Origin: Candidatus Obscuribacterales bacterium
GTDB taxonomy: Bacteria; Cyanobacteriota; Vampirovibrionia; Obscuribacterales; Obscuribacteraceae
DNA length: 41,684 nucleotides
NCBI GenBank assembly: GCA_020050835.1
Contig: JAGVKB010000026.1
Span: forward strand, 1 to 41,684
Reading direction: 5' to 3'
A program made the position numbers and the translations under genes. The notes under the pieces are model-generated. The model saw only the letters and a list, made by a program, of their open reading frames with translations, searched no databases and was not told the DNA's origin. Shown one piece after another: positions 27,304 through 35,649 of the stretch (position 1 is its first letter; every line of letters starts with the position of its first letter).

Positions 27304-27511
27304 CGGATTCCTATCAACGCCCAGAGGGAAACTGCTCCTAATAATAACGCAGTCCTGTATCAAGCTGATAACACCTTCGACACCAGCGTAACTTTCTATG
27401 GTTAAGTAGGTCTTTCAACTAGCAGGCACAGCGCGCACACCAATGGTTGCCCCACTGTTGCAAGCCAACACTCGACCGCTATCATCGAAGTCTGAGCTCT
27501 GGCGTAAGCTC

Positions 27512-28555
27512 TTACTGAAGTTGAAGCTTCAACTTAGGTGCGCGCCAGATCATGGCGTCAGACAAGTAGTGGTGAAAGTTCATGCTCAAGTGAACGATTA
27601 CCACCACCGATGGTATCCAATTGTCTAGACCTCGGAAGAAAAGATTGATACAAAATCCAACGAGCACTAGCAATGAAAGGTGAGGAAGCAGCGATAGCTT
27701 TGTAGCCCGAGCGCCCGGCGGCGGTGAGCTGCGAAATGCGTGGACATAGCTAATGTACTGGAGTGCATGCCAGGTCGACACAATCAGATATCCCCAGGAC
27801 ACTTCTCTAGCGCAGACCCAAGCCAGAATGTTAACCAGGGCCCCTGACCAGAAGCACAGCACCCTGCCAGGAACAGCCCGGCGTTGAGACCATTCATAGC
27901 ATTCAAGCACCGCATAGAGTAGCACTATGCAGGCGGAAATCACCCAGAGCGACACGCAGATCGGTAGAAGCCACTCTAGCGGCGGTAGTTTGATCGGATA
28001 ACCCAGATAATGCCTTGCCGGCCAACACAGGCAGGTGGAAACTGCTGCCCACGGCAATATCTCGACTCCGGCTTCGGCAATTCGATTGATGAATAAGCGT
28101 GGGTCCGAACCGGACATACGCATGTAACGTCGCATTATTCCGAAATTCTGGCGGTTTGCATGCCATGTCTGAGCAATAAAGTACGCAAAAATCAGGGTAG
28201 GCAACTGCTGGCAGGCAAAGACGACAAAACAGATGGGCGCTGCAATTAGCAGCGGAGCGATCCAGGACAACCAGGTAAAACGCCGGCGACAATCTTCATC
28301 TAAATGAAGTCTGACGTGAGTGGCGCTAACATGAGGAAGCCCGAGCATAAACGAATAGGCAAGAAATAGCGGCAACCAAAGTTGCGGTGCGCTGAAGGCG
28401 ATTATTGCTACTGGCAACGCTACCAGCCCAGCCGCCCCATGAATAAAGAGAAAGTCGCGAACCGGTCCATAGATCCAGCGTCCGGCAGTTAATTGTTTTG
28501 TTTCAGTGTCCTCTGCCGGAGCAAGAGAGCTAGCAACAGCCATATTCATTTGCAA
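27512..28555 (-). CDS. Polytopic membrane protein with conserved-looking histidines
   Basis: A 347-residue protein with about eight hydrophobic spans, starting near residue 35. The start could be any of Met1, Met3 or Met5. Histidines sit in or next to membrane segments: FMLGLPHVSATHVR, AQTWHANRQNFGIMRRYMR, VSTWHALQYISYVH, and HLSMNFHHYLSDAMIWR near the C-terminus. Such a pattern could bind metal, as in membrane di-iron or heme proteins, and Brp/Blh-type carotenoid oxygenases are one candidate. I cannot assign it to a family with confidence. The 3' end holds a perfect palindrome at 27518-27535. Confidence 0.65.
   Translation of the reverse strand: MQMNMAVASSLAPAEDTETKQLTAGRWIYGPVRDFLFIHGAAGLVALPVAIIAFSAPQLWLPLFLAYSFMLGLPHVSATHVRLHLDEDCRRRFTWLSWIAPLLIAAPICFVVFACQQLPTLIFAYFIAQTWHANRQNFGIMRRYMRMSGSDPRLFINRIAEAGVEILPWAAVSTCLCWPARHYLGYPIKLPPLEWLLPICVSLWVISACIVLLYAVLECYEWSQRRAVPGRVLCFWSGALVNILAWVCAREVSWGYLIVSTWHALQYISYVHAFRSSPPPGARATKLSLLPHLSLLVLVGFCINLFFRGLDNWIPSVVVIVHLSMNFHHYLSDAMIWRAPKLKLQLQ
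27518..27535. repeat. Perfect 18-bp palindrome at the 3' end of the membrane-protein gene
   Basis: AAGTTGAAGCTTCAACTT reads the same on both strands. It overlaps the last codons of the minus-strand membrane protein (KLKLQL). No T-run follows, so it is not a typical terminator. Chance from Lys-Leu codon use is possible. Confidence 0.5.
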
Positions 28556-28678
28556 GCAAGCAATACCCAGAACTTACGGTCTCTTAGTCTACCGCCAGAT
28601 CGAGTACAAACCGCGTGACAACAAGTCTAATTTTATAGTAATCACAGTTCAGCCTGGAATAGGAGCAGATTGCATCAT

Positions 28679-29788
28679 TCAGTTAGTCGAGGTAGTTCCA
28701 GCTATTACTGCATCGATTCGCTTGTTGCCCGCTAGCTTCCAGGTCAGCTGCGCTGCATTATAAATTTTCTGGCAGTAGCCATCTAATTTGGCAACATCCT
28801 CTGCTGAAAGAGACTGCAATTTGACATTTCCTCTCTCCAGCAGGTCGTGCCGTACGCTTTCGGGGGAGATCACATCTTTCGACAGCCCACTGCGATTTCC
28901 TTGCTCGATCCATTGGGCCAATTGACAGATAGTCTCCTTTCTTCGCTCGGCAGGGATTGGCACCTGATCGTAATAATGCTCTTCCTCGAGATATTTTGAC
29001 AATGTCAGCAGGTGATCGCATAGTTTGTAGAATTCGCAGTTATCAAAAGGCACTGGCTCGTACTGCCTGCGCTTCTTGGGAGGAGGATTGGAGCTGTGCG
29101 GCGAGATGCACATAGTAGGTAGAACGCACGTAACTGTTTTACGAGGAGGAATCTCCACACATGTATCCTTAGTGCACATCATCGTTTGACAATCAGGTTG
29201 ATCTGGTTTGAAACACTGATTCTGCGGAACACAGACATTGACCGGTTTGTCAGTCTTATTCGTGCACGGCATCTCGCACTGAGATGTGGTCTTTCCGTCT
29301 CCTACCAGACCACCGCAACTGACAGTGCCTGATTTGACGGCGTTTTGCAGAGTACAGATCAGCGGAACCCCGACTGGACAGGGACCAGCAGCCTTAATAG
29401 ACTTCGACGGAGCGACCACGCAACCGGAGAATGTCTCCGAACATGAATCGATGGCTATGCGTTGGTCTGAGTTGCAACCGAAGTCCTTAAGGGCATTGGG
29501 AGTAAGCGGCATGCACACGTTTACGAATTTACCGCTGTCGGTACAAAGGCGAAACTGGCTTACTCCGGTCGCAGTTTCACACGGATCTGTTACAACGACG
29601 CCTGTCAATTCGCCTTCATCAATTGCCGGCTGTGTTTCTTGCTTCACTTTCATTTTGCGCTCAATCGCTTCTACGACGCCGGAAAGCTCATCCGACGAAA
29701 CTTCACCGGTTTGGGCCGGAGATTGTTCTTTCACACAGACGAACAAGAGCATCTGGGCGACGACAACACAGATCAGCAGCCGATTCAT
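28679..29788 (-). CDS. Secreted cysteine-rich protein
   Basis: A 369-residue protein with a signal peptide (MNRLLICVVVAQMLLFVCVK) and a strong AGGAGA ribosome site. The mature N-terminal 240 residues hold about 25 Cys, many in short repeats such as KFVNVCMPL and PVNVCVPQ, and CQTMMCTKDTCVEI. This suggests many disulfides and an adhesive or matrix-like domain. A Pro/Lys/Arg linker (PPPKKRRQYEP) leads to a helical C-terminal domain of about 130 residues with a few Cys (DNCEFYKLCDHL, TICQLAQWIEQG, GYCQKIYNAA). I do not recognise the family. It probably acts outside the cell or in the periplasm. Confidence 0.65.
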   Translation of the reverse strand: MNRLLICVVVAQMLLFVCVKEQSPAQTGEVSSDELSGVVEAIERKMKVKQETQPAIDEGELTGVVVTDPCETATGVSQFRLCTDSGKFVNVCMPLTPNALKDFGCNSDQRIAIDSCSETFSGCVVAPSKSIKAAGPCPVGVPLICTLQNAVKSGTVSCGGLVGDGKTTSQCEMPCTNKTDKPVNVCVPQNQCFKPDQPDCQTMMCTKDTCVEIPPRKTVTCVLPTMCISPHSSNPPPKKRRQYEPVPFDNCEFYKLCDHLLTLSKYLEEEHYYDQVPIPAERRKETICQLAQWIEQGNRSGLSKDVISPESVRHDLLERGNVKLQSLSAEDVAKLDGYCQKIYNAAQLTWKLAGNKRIDAVIAGTTSTN

Positions 29789-29992
29789 AATCTCCTCTCG
29801 ATATCGATGCCGACAGCATTAGCCGGCTTGGCTCATACCTGAATTGCCGATCGGCAGTTATCTAAAGCTTCATATACCTCGCCGCTGATTAATTTACCGC
29901 CTGCTTGGCAAAAACCAGTAACCGACGGCAAGGAGGGTACGACCATAATTGAAAATGCTTTGCTTCACCGAGAAATAATCTTGCCATAAAAC

Positions 29993-31819
29993 ATGCAGTC
30001 CTGCGCCCATACCATAATAATAGGTATGAGTACGCTATCGACCTTTTGCACATCCATGATCAGACAGCTCCTGCCAAGACTCAAGTTATTCCGCCCGCTG
30101 ACAATAGCCGGCATTTTGAGCCTGCTAATTGCAGCGTCGGCGAGCTACTGCGCTTTCTCCAAGGAGACAAGTCGAGTTGTAGTGCCACCCAAGCCGATTC
30201 GAGACAAGTGGGCATTGGTGATTGGTATCTCCAAATTCCAGGATGAGTCAATCAACTTAAAATATGCGGCCAAGGATGCTCAGGATTTCCACGACTTCCT
30301 GGTCAGCGACTGCAATTTCGCGCGCGACCATGTCAAATTGCTTACTGACAAAGATGCCACACGGGAGAGAATTCTGGACGAGTTGGGCGATAGCTGGCTG
30401 CCTCGCATGGCCAACCCGGACGACCTGGTCTTGATCTATATCTCTAGTCATGGCAGCCCATCGCAGATCGATGTAGCCGGTGTCAACTACATAGTGGCTC
30501 ACAATACGGATCGAGACCGGCTTTATGCTACCGGCATTCCGATTCAGGAACTGTCGCGCATCATTAAGCAAAGAGTCCACAGCAACCGCGTCGTAGTTAT
30601 ACTCGATGCCTGTCACAGCGGAGCGGCCAACACTGAAGGCAAAGGTATCTTGCGACAATCCAATTTCAATGCCGATGAAGTCGTTCAGGGCACCGGTCAA
30701 TTGGTCATCTGCTCAAGCTCTCCGAGTCAGACTTCCTGGGAAGGTAAGGGTTATTCCAATGGTGTTTTTACACATCACTTGATTGCCTCTCTGCGCAGCA
30801 AGGGTAAGAACACCAAACTTGGAGAGGCCTTCGGACAGTTAAAGGACCAGGTACAAAGTGAAGTGTTGCGTGACCGGGGTCAGCTACAGACACCGATTTT
30901 GAAAAGCAAATGGGAGGGAAAGGAGCTGGTTCTGGCAGTGCCGCCGGCACACCCGACGCCCGGTTTACATAGTCTAAATTCCACCACGGCAGAAGCAACT
31001 AGCACGCGCTCGCTCAATACCGGAGGCAGTACAAAGCGTCCCACAATTTTATGGAACACATATACAGAACAGGGCTTGACAGCCCTGTCCGGCGCGCGCT
31101 ACGGCGAGGCGGAAAAGCTACTCCAGTCAGCGCTCGAACAGGCCGAAGCGGCAGGCGACCAGCGACATCTGTCCATGAGCTTAAACAACCTGGCGGCAGT
31201 ATTTGACTCTGAAGGCCGGTACGGAGAGTCTGAATCGCTTTACAAAAGTGCGCTGGCAATCGACGAAAAGGACTTAGGCAAGGACCATTTAGATGTAGCT
31301 ATGTCCTTGGTCAATTTGTCAAATCTCTATTGCAGCAAGGGCAGATTCCACGATGCAGAGCCGTTATGCAAGCGGTCTCTTTCCATCATAGAACGGGCAC
31401 TGGGACCGGATAACACTGATGTTGCGATGGCACTCAATAATCTTGCGTCGACATATCTTGCTCAAGGGAAATTCAACGAAGCGCAACCGCTATACGAAAG
31501 AGCTCTTTCCATCTACGAAGCAGCTGAGAATCCCAGCCATATCGAGCTCTGGCGCGGTCTCAATAATCTGGCAAATGTCTACAACCTCCAGGGCAAGGCG
31601 CAGTTTTCTTTTACACATGTGGGGGATTTTCCCTCGGCGACAAGTCAACAGCTCAATTTTAGAGACGGGGGAATTTATGCGAAGATTAGCCACTTTGTTG
31701 AGTGTGCTCATTTTTATTCAGTTTACTTGCTGGGGCTCTCCGGCCAGTGCAGCAACCATCAACTTCACACCAGTTGGAAGTACCGGCGATGGCACTTTTG
31801 TTGGAGAAGTTGTAGCTGA
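29993..31819 (+). CDS. Caspase-like (C14) membrane protein with TPRs, apparently truncated
   Basis: A 608-residue protein. The start is uncertain (Met1, Met12 or Met22). A membrane anchor or signal (LTIAGILSLLIAASASY) precedes a C14 caspase domain of about 240 residues: KWALVIGISKFQ, the catalytic His in YISSHGSPS and the catalytic Cys in VVVILDACHSGA. Then kinesin-light-chain type TPRs follow: MSLNNLAAVFDSEGRYGESESLYKSALAI, and four more partial units up to NNLANVYNLQGK. After this the sequence abruptly becomes unrelated to TPRs and the last 47 codons overlap the next gene out of frame. I infer a truncated or chimeric 3' end. The product may be a metacaspase-like protease with a protein-binding arm. 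Confidence 0.8.
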   Translation: MQSCAHTIIIGMSTLSTFCTSMIRQLLPRLKLFRPLTIAGILSLLIAASASYCAFSKETSRVVVPPKPIRDKWALVIGISKFQDESINLKYAAKDAQDFHDFLVSDCNFARDHVKLLTDKDATRERILDELGDSWLPRMANPDDLVLIYISSHGSPSQIDVAGVNYIVAHNTDRDRLYATGIPIQELSRIIKQRVHSNRVVVILDACHSGAANTEGKGILRQSNFNADEVVQGTGQLVICSSSPSQTSWEGKGYSNGVFTHHLIASLRSKGKNTKLGEAFGQLKDQVQSEVLRDRGQLQTPILKSKWEGKELVLAVPPAHPTPGLHSLNSTTAEATSTRSLNTGGSTKRPTILWNTYTEQGLTALSGARYGEAEKLLQSALEQAEAAGDQRHLSMSLNNLAAVFDSEGRYGESESLYKSALAIDEKDLGKDHLDVAMSLVNLSNLYCSKGRFHDAEPLCKRSLSIIERALGPDNTDVAMALNNLASTYLAQGKFNEAQPLYERALSIYEAAENPSHIELWRGLNNLANVYNLQGKAQFSFTHVGDFPSATSQQLNFRDGGIYAKISHFVECAHFYSVYLLGLSGQCSNHQLHTSWKYRRWHFCWRSCS

Positions 31820-32585
31820 AAAAATAGGCAAGCTTAAGCTTGATCATGGAGTTGTCTCAGTTAAAGGCAACGTTGTAGAAGTATTAGTATCCGGCGCAGA
31901 CATTACGCAGAAGAAGACTGTTCTGTCAGGTGTAGTCTGCAAAAGTCGCTGTGTCGGCTCTGGCAAGAAAATCAAGATCGAAGGTACTTGCTTCTTTACC
32001 GGCGGCTCCAAAATTTCTGAAATTGACGATCCAAACGTCGAAGAATTGATTGACTGCACTGACGGCAGCGTTGTAAGTGGACACATTATCGCTATCAACC
32101 ACGAAGAGTGTGAAGTAGAGCAGAGAGACGGCAGACGTCGTCGCGTACCGATGGCCATCGTGACCAAAATCAAGTCGCCGAGATGCTATACATTCTCCAT
32201 CCCAGTGGCGGCTGCTGCGGGCACAGCCATCGCGACAGGAACAGCCTTCTCCGGAGAAGGCGAGCGCTGTACCTTCACTGCAACCGGGTCTGGGCACTCG
32301 ACTCCTGTAGCTAAGGAACCCAAACAACAGAAGCAACCGAAACAACAATCGTCCAAGGGCGATGGACCACATGTCGGTAAGATTGTGGCTATTACCTGTG
32401 TAATGTTGGCGATTGCCTGTGCGATAGCCATTCCAATTGCTATTGCATGCAGCAGCGGCGGTGGTGGCAACAACAATGCCGCCAATCAAGTGGCGTTAAC
32501 GAACTTGTTGAGATCGCGACAATCAGTTCCGGCGCCGGCGGCAGAAGTACCTGTTTCATCATCCAGCCATCACAGCTCACCATAG
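31677..32585 (+). CDS. Secreted/membrane-anchored protein of unknown function
   Basis: The ATG at 31677 with GGGGGA six bases upstream is chosen. The frame is open further, but a signal peptide begins exactly here (MRRLATLLSVLIFIQFTCWGSPASA). The 302-residue product has a beta-rich mature domain with several Cys (VVCKSRCVGSGKK, EGTCFF, VEELIDCTDG, HEECEVEQRDGRRRR). A Lys/Gln/Pro-rich linker and a hydrophobic stretch follow (KIVAITCVMLAIACAIAIPI), and then a Ser-rich tail. The 5' end overlaps the caspase ORF by 143 bases out of frame. A strong terminator follows at 32612. The family is not recognised. Confidence 0.75.
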   Translation: MRRLATLLSVLIFIQFTCWGSPASAATINFTPVGSTGDGTFVGEVVAEKIGKLKLDHGVVSVKGNVVEVLVSGADITQKKTVLSGVVCKSRCVGSGKKIKIEGTCFFTGGSKISEIDDPNVEELIDCTDGSVVSGHIIAINHEECEVEQRDGRRRRVPMAIVTKIKSPRCYTFSIPVAAAAGTAIATGTAFSGEGERCTFTATGSGHSTPVAKEPKQQKQPKQQSSKGDGPHVGKIVAITCVMLAIACAIAIPIAIACSSGGGGNNNAANQVALTNLLRSRQSVPAPAAEVPVSSSSHHSSP

Positions 32586-32611
32586 CTGATTGCGAACTGG
32601 TGTTGTATTCG

Positions 32612-32640
32612 AAGGGCGGGGATTGCTCCCCGCCCTTTTC
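32612..32640 (+). terminator. Rho-independent terminator after the 31677-32585 gene
   Basis: An 11-bp perfect stem, AAGGGCGGGGA-TTGC-TCCCCGCCCTT, followed by TTC and TTTCATTTTG. It lies 27 bases after the stop codon and also before the convergent CAP gene. Confidence 0.85.
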
Positions 32641-32712
32641 TTTCATTTTGCGTAGCGGTATCGGTTGGAAACCGTCTCACATTACAGATTAGCCCAAGTA
32701 ATTTCCCTGCAG

Positions 32713-33474
32713 CTATCTAGGCGATTCATCTGGAGCTGGTCCATCAGGATCGACATCGCAGAATTCCTGCACAATTGATAGCTTGCCATCGGTGCGAGCC
32801 ACTCCAATGCCGACATAGCCAAATCCAGCGTTGAGAATGTTGCCGCGGTGATTCTTTTGATCGGGCGGCTCCGCCATCATTGCCTCCTGGCAGTGGTCCA
32901 CGAGTTGTGAGTCGTCTCTCTTACCGTTTCGACCAAATCGAGAGATGTTCTCACCCATTTTGAGGTACTGAATTCCAAACTCCAACATTCGTACTTGTGC
33001 TGTTCGCCCTTCGGGATCCACATGTCCATAGAAGCCATCATTCACCAGGCGTTGAGCATATCTTCGCGCCAGGTCGCTGAGCTTCTTGCTGAGCCCTACC
33101 GGTTGCTTCCCAAACAGGGACCTGTCCTTGTTTACAAGCTCAAACATGCGAGCTTCAAGTTGATCGATTGGGACTAGAGGTCGTTGATTCAGTGCATACG
33201 CAGATCCAGCAGTGGTACCAGGGATATGCGATCGATCTGACGCTTCCTGATTATGCTCGGCCTGGCTGTTGTTATCCGAATTATGGTCTGCTTGCGTATT
33301 CTCGGTCTCAGATGCAACTGTCGCTTTATCTTTCGAGCGATCGTAAATTTCGGGCTGGCCATGCAAAGGATTAGACCATCCAGATGATAGCGCCAGCGCG
33401 GTCAGTAAAAGAACAGCTCCGAAGCTCGGCTGTCCGTTCATATTCTGCCTTTGCTCAAACGTATGAAGGATCAT
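32713..33474 (-). CDS. Secreted CAP/SCP-domain protein
   Basis: A 253-residue protein. The GAGGAGAGG directly before the ATG at 33474 supports that start; Met12 is an alternative. A signal-like segment (AVLLLTALALSSGW) leads to a polar, acidic linker with many Asn, Asp and Gln residues. The CAP domain occupies about the last 150 residues: FELVNKDRSLFGKQPVGLSKKLSDLARRYA, GFYGHVDPEGRT, LKMGENISRFG, and HRGNILNAGFGYVGIGVA. These are the conserved SCP/PR1 elements. Such bacterial proteins are extracellular; their role is often unknown. Confidence 0.9.
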   Translation of the reverse strand: MILHTFEQRQNMNGQPSFGAVLLLTALALSSGWSNPLHGQPEIYDRSKDKATVASETENTQADHNSDNNSQAEHNQEASDRSHIPGTTAGSAYALNQRPLVPIDQLEARMFELVNKDRSLFGKQPVGLSKKLSDLARRYAQRLVNDGFYGHVDPEGRTAQVRMLEFGIQYLKMGENISRFGRNGKRDDSQLVDHCQEAMMAEPPDQKNHRGNILNAGFGYVGIGVARTDGKLSIVQEFCDVDPDGPAPDESPR

Positions 33475-33590
33475 AACCTCTCCTCTCTCAGCATTTCAGG
33501 AGCTTAGGAAGATGCGACTCAACAAACACATCTTCATTTTACAGTTGAAAAACAGGCTCTCGGTTTAGATTCGCTGTCCATAACAGACCA

Positions 33591-33644
33591 CCTCACCTGT
33601 TAGATCTGGACACTTGAGACATTTCCGGTACGGACCAAAGACAT
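33591..33644 (+). repeat. Dispersed ~55-bp repeat, copy 1
   Basis: The 54-base segment beginning CCTCACCTGTT and ending GGACCAAAGACAT is clearly similar to 38547-38602 (beginning CCTCATCGGTT, ending GGACCAGAGACAT). Both contain GGACACTT and GACATT blocks. It lies in a 387-base stretch upstream of the tRNA without a supported gene. It may be the end of an old transposon or a small intergenic repeat. Confidence 0.6.
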
Positions 33645-33801
33645 AGACTGATTCGGTTACCTGACAGAGGAGCCCCGACCGCCCTTATACACTGGATTTA
33701 CCAAGGTCTAAGACTGAACGGCGGAGCTGCAGCTGCCAGTAGGCTCGCCTCTCGCAGCCGTCAGCCACTACTTACCGGTGCTTGGCTCGGTTGCACAGGA
33801 A

Positions 33802-33935
33802 CTCAGAGCCGAGGGCATTAATCCACAGGAAGTCCAAATCGCCTATAATGGAACCGCGGATGCGCCCATAGCTCAGCTGGATAGAGCGCCTGGCTTCGAA
33901 CCAGGAGGTCGGGAGTTCGAATCTCTCTGGGCGTG
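33802..33935 (+). repeat. Duplicated segment containing tRNA-Arg, copy 1
   Basis: From CTCAGAGCC at 33802 through the tRNA end, this segment resembles 40946-41078. Both have CTCAGAGCC, then AAGTCCAAATCGCCTATAA or AAGCTCAAATGGCCTATAA, then the identical tRNA. The -10 box TATAAT is at 33844-33849. Confidence 0.75.
33862..33935 (+). tRNA. tRNA-Arg (anticodon TCG), copy 1
   Basis: A 74-base cloverleaf. Acceptor stem GCGCCCA pairs with TGGGCGT (one G-T pair), the anticodon stem CCTGG/CCAGG encloses CTTCGAA, with anticodon TCG reading CGA, and the T arm is GGGAGTTCGAATCTC. CCA is not encoded. The -10 box TATAAT lies 13 bases upstream. Confidence 0.97.
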
Positions 33936-34002
33936 AAACTCTAACAGCGTGACATTTTTCTGGACCATCGAGCAGAATTTGCTATAGAACTTGAAAAATG
34001 CG

Positions 34003-34037
34003 AAAGAGCGGATACCCATATAGGATATCCGCTCTTT
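34003..34037. terminator. Bidirectional hairpin between tRNA-Arg and the amidohydrolase gene
   Basis: A perfect 12-bp stem, AAAGAGCGGATA and TATCCGCTCTTT, with an 11-base loop. It lies downstream of the tRNA and 18 bases after the stop of the minus-strand gene at 34056. A T-run (CATTTTTC) follows on the minus strand. Confidence 0.8.
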
Positions 34038-34055
34038 CATTACTTGTCCTTTTGG

Positions 34056-35603
34056 CTAGGCGTTCATGACTTCACGAGAGACCTTGTTTAGTTTCTCGAT
34101 AGTCACTGGCAGATCAAGTGTTTCGATGTTTCCGTTTTTGACGATCACTCTGCCGTCAATTACTGTATAAGAAGCATTCTGCGGTGTGCAGAATATCAGC
34201 GAAGCTACCGGATCAACCATGCTACCGCCAGCAAAGCTGACTTGATTCGTATCTACTGAGAAGAAATCGGCGCGCTTTCCGGGCTCGAGAGAACCGATGT
34301 CGTCTCTTCCCAAAACTGCTGCTCCACCGATAGTTGCCATTTCGAGACAATCGCGAGCAGACATCCACTGTTTCTTATCTTCGGGTGGTCCGCCTGGGTT
34401 CTCGCTCAGCAGCGTCCGCGCGAGCAGCATCGCCATTCTTGCTTCGGCAAGTAGGTGAGAGCAGTCGTTGCTGGAAGAACCGTCGACACCTAGACCGACC
34501 TTCACACCGGCGTCGCGACACTTCTTGATTGGCGCTATTCCTGATGCCAAACGCATGTTAGATGACGGGCAGTGAGCAACGCCTGATCCAGTCTTGGCAT
34601 ATTGAGCTATCTCAGCATCATTAACGTGCACCGAGTGAGCGAACCAAACATCATCTCCGAGCCAGCCCAATTTTTCCATTGCCCCAACCGGTCTCAGACC
34701 GTATCGTTTGAGACAATAGCGCTCTTCGTCGAGCGATTCGGCCAGGTGAGTGTGCAAACCGCATTTGTGTTTGCGAGCAAGTTTTGCCGACTCAGTCATG
34801 AGATCGTCCGTGACGGAAAACGGCGAGCAAGGAGCAAGGACTATTCTTGTCATTGCTCCCGGGCTCATATCGTGATACTTGTCGATTACCCGCTGGCAAT
34901 CGCTCAAGATATCGCTCTCATTTTCAACACAGCTGTCCGGCGGCAAACCGCCTTTGGATTGACCGAGTGACATACTGCCGCGGGAGGCATGGAAGCGGAT
35001 TCCCATATCTTTCGCAACACCGATTGCGTCGTCGATTTTGCATCCATTTGGGAATACATACTGGTGGTCGAAGACAGTGGTGCAACCTGAAAGCGCCAAT
35101 TCGGCAAGACCGACCTGAACGGCCAGGCGTTCTGAATCCGGAGTCATTCTCGCCCACATCGGATAGAGCACGCGCAACCAGTTCCATACGTTTCCATCCT
35201 GGCAAGCCGGTGCCACTCTGGTCAGGTGTTGATAAAGGTGCTGGTGCGTATTAACAAGTCCAGGCAAAACTAGTTGCCCTTTCATATCAAGTACCACTTC
35301 TGCTGTTTTTGGTAGCTTATCGGAGCTTTCTACTTGCTTGATTACGCCATCTTCAATGTACAATCCACCGTCTTTAATCTCGCGGCGGGTCTTGTCCATC
35401 GTAACTAACACAGCCGCATTTTTTACTAGCATCGACTTGGGACGCCCCGAAACTTTCTTATCGGCAGCTTTCACTTGAGTCGTAGTTCCAAGAGCAATGG
35501 CGGAGGCAGTGATCGCGGCGCCAGCCAGAAATGTACGACGAGTCAGACCATCGCCTGTAGAATTCTCCTCCGAATCACAGCAGGCTTCCTTGTCTTCAGT
35601 CAT
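34056..35603 (-). CDS. Tat-exported amidohydrolase, 8-oxoguanine deaminase-like
   Basis: A 515-residue protein with GGAG near its ATG. The N-terminus has a twin-arginine signal (LTRRTFLAGAAITASAIALG), so it is probably exported folded. The amidohydrolase metal motif HQHLYQHLTR near residue 120 and CGLHTHLAESLDEERY near 285 are intact. ApC-type residues in VLAPCSPFSVTDDLM and a later GLGVDGSSSNDCSHL match the 8-oxoguanine deaminase/AtzB/TrzN/guanine-deaminase branch. EPGKRADFFSVD closes the barrel. Export is unusual for this branch, which is generally cytosolic. The exact substrate cannot be told from sequence, and hydroxyatrazine- or guanine-type substrates remain possible. Confidence 0.85.
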   Translation of the reverse strand: MTEDKEACCDSEENSTGDGLTRRTFLAGAAITASAIALGTTTQVKAADKKVSGRPKSMLVKNAAVLVTMDKTRREIKDGGLYIEDGVIKQVESSDKLPKTAEVVLDMKGQLVLPGLVNTHQHLYQHLTRVAPACQDGNVWNWLRVLYPMWARMTPDSERLAVQVGLAELALSGCTTVFDHQYVFPNGCKIDDAIGVAKDMGIRFHASRGSMSLGQSKGGLPPDSCVENESDILSDCQRVIDKYHDMSPGAMTRIVLAPCSPFSVTDDLMTESAKLARKHKCGLHTHLAESLDEERYCLKRYGLRPVGAMEKLGWLGDDVWFAHSVHVNDAEIAQYAKTGSGVAHCPSSNMRLASGIAPIKKCRDAGVKVGLGVDGSSSNDCSHLLAEARMAMLLARTLLSENPGGPPEDKKQWMSARDCLEMATIGGAAVLGRDDIGSLEPGKRADFFSVDTNQVSFAGGSMVDPVASLIFCTPQNASYTVIDGRVIVKNGNIETLDLPVTIEKLNKVSREVMNA

Positions 35604-35649
35604 TTCATTGTTCTCCTTTAGTCAGTTTTTCCTGTCAAAATCGAGCTTC

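Noticed and set aside
33735-33937. Open frame before tRNA copy 1 reading LPVGSPLAAVSHYLPVLGS and beyond
   Set aside because: Looks protein-like, but has no start codon or ribosome site and runs into the tRNA. Possibly a gene remnant, but unsupported.
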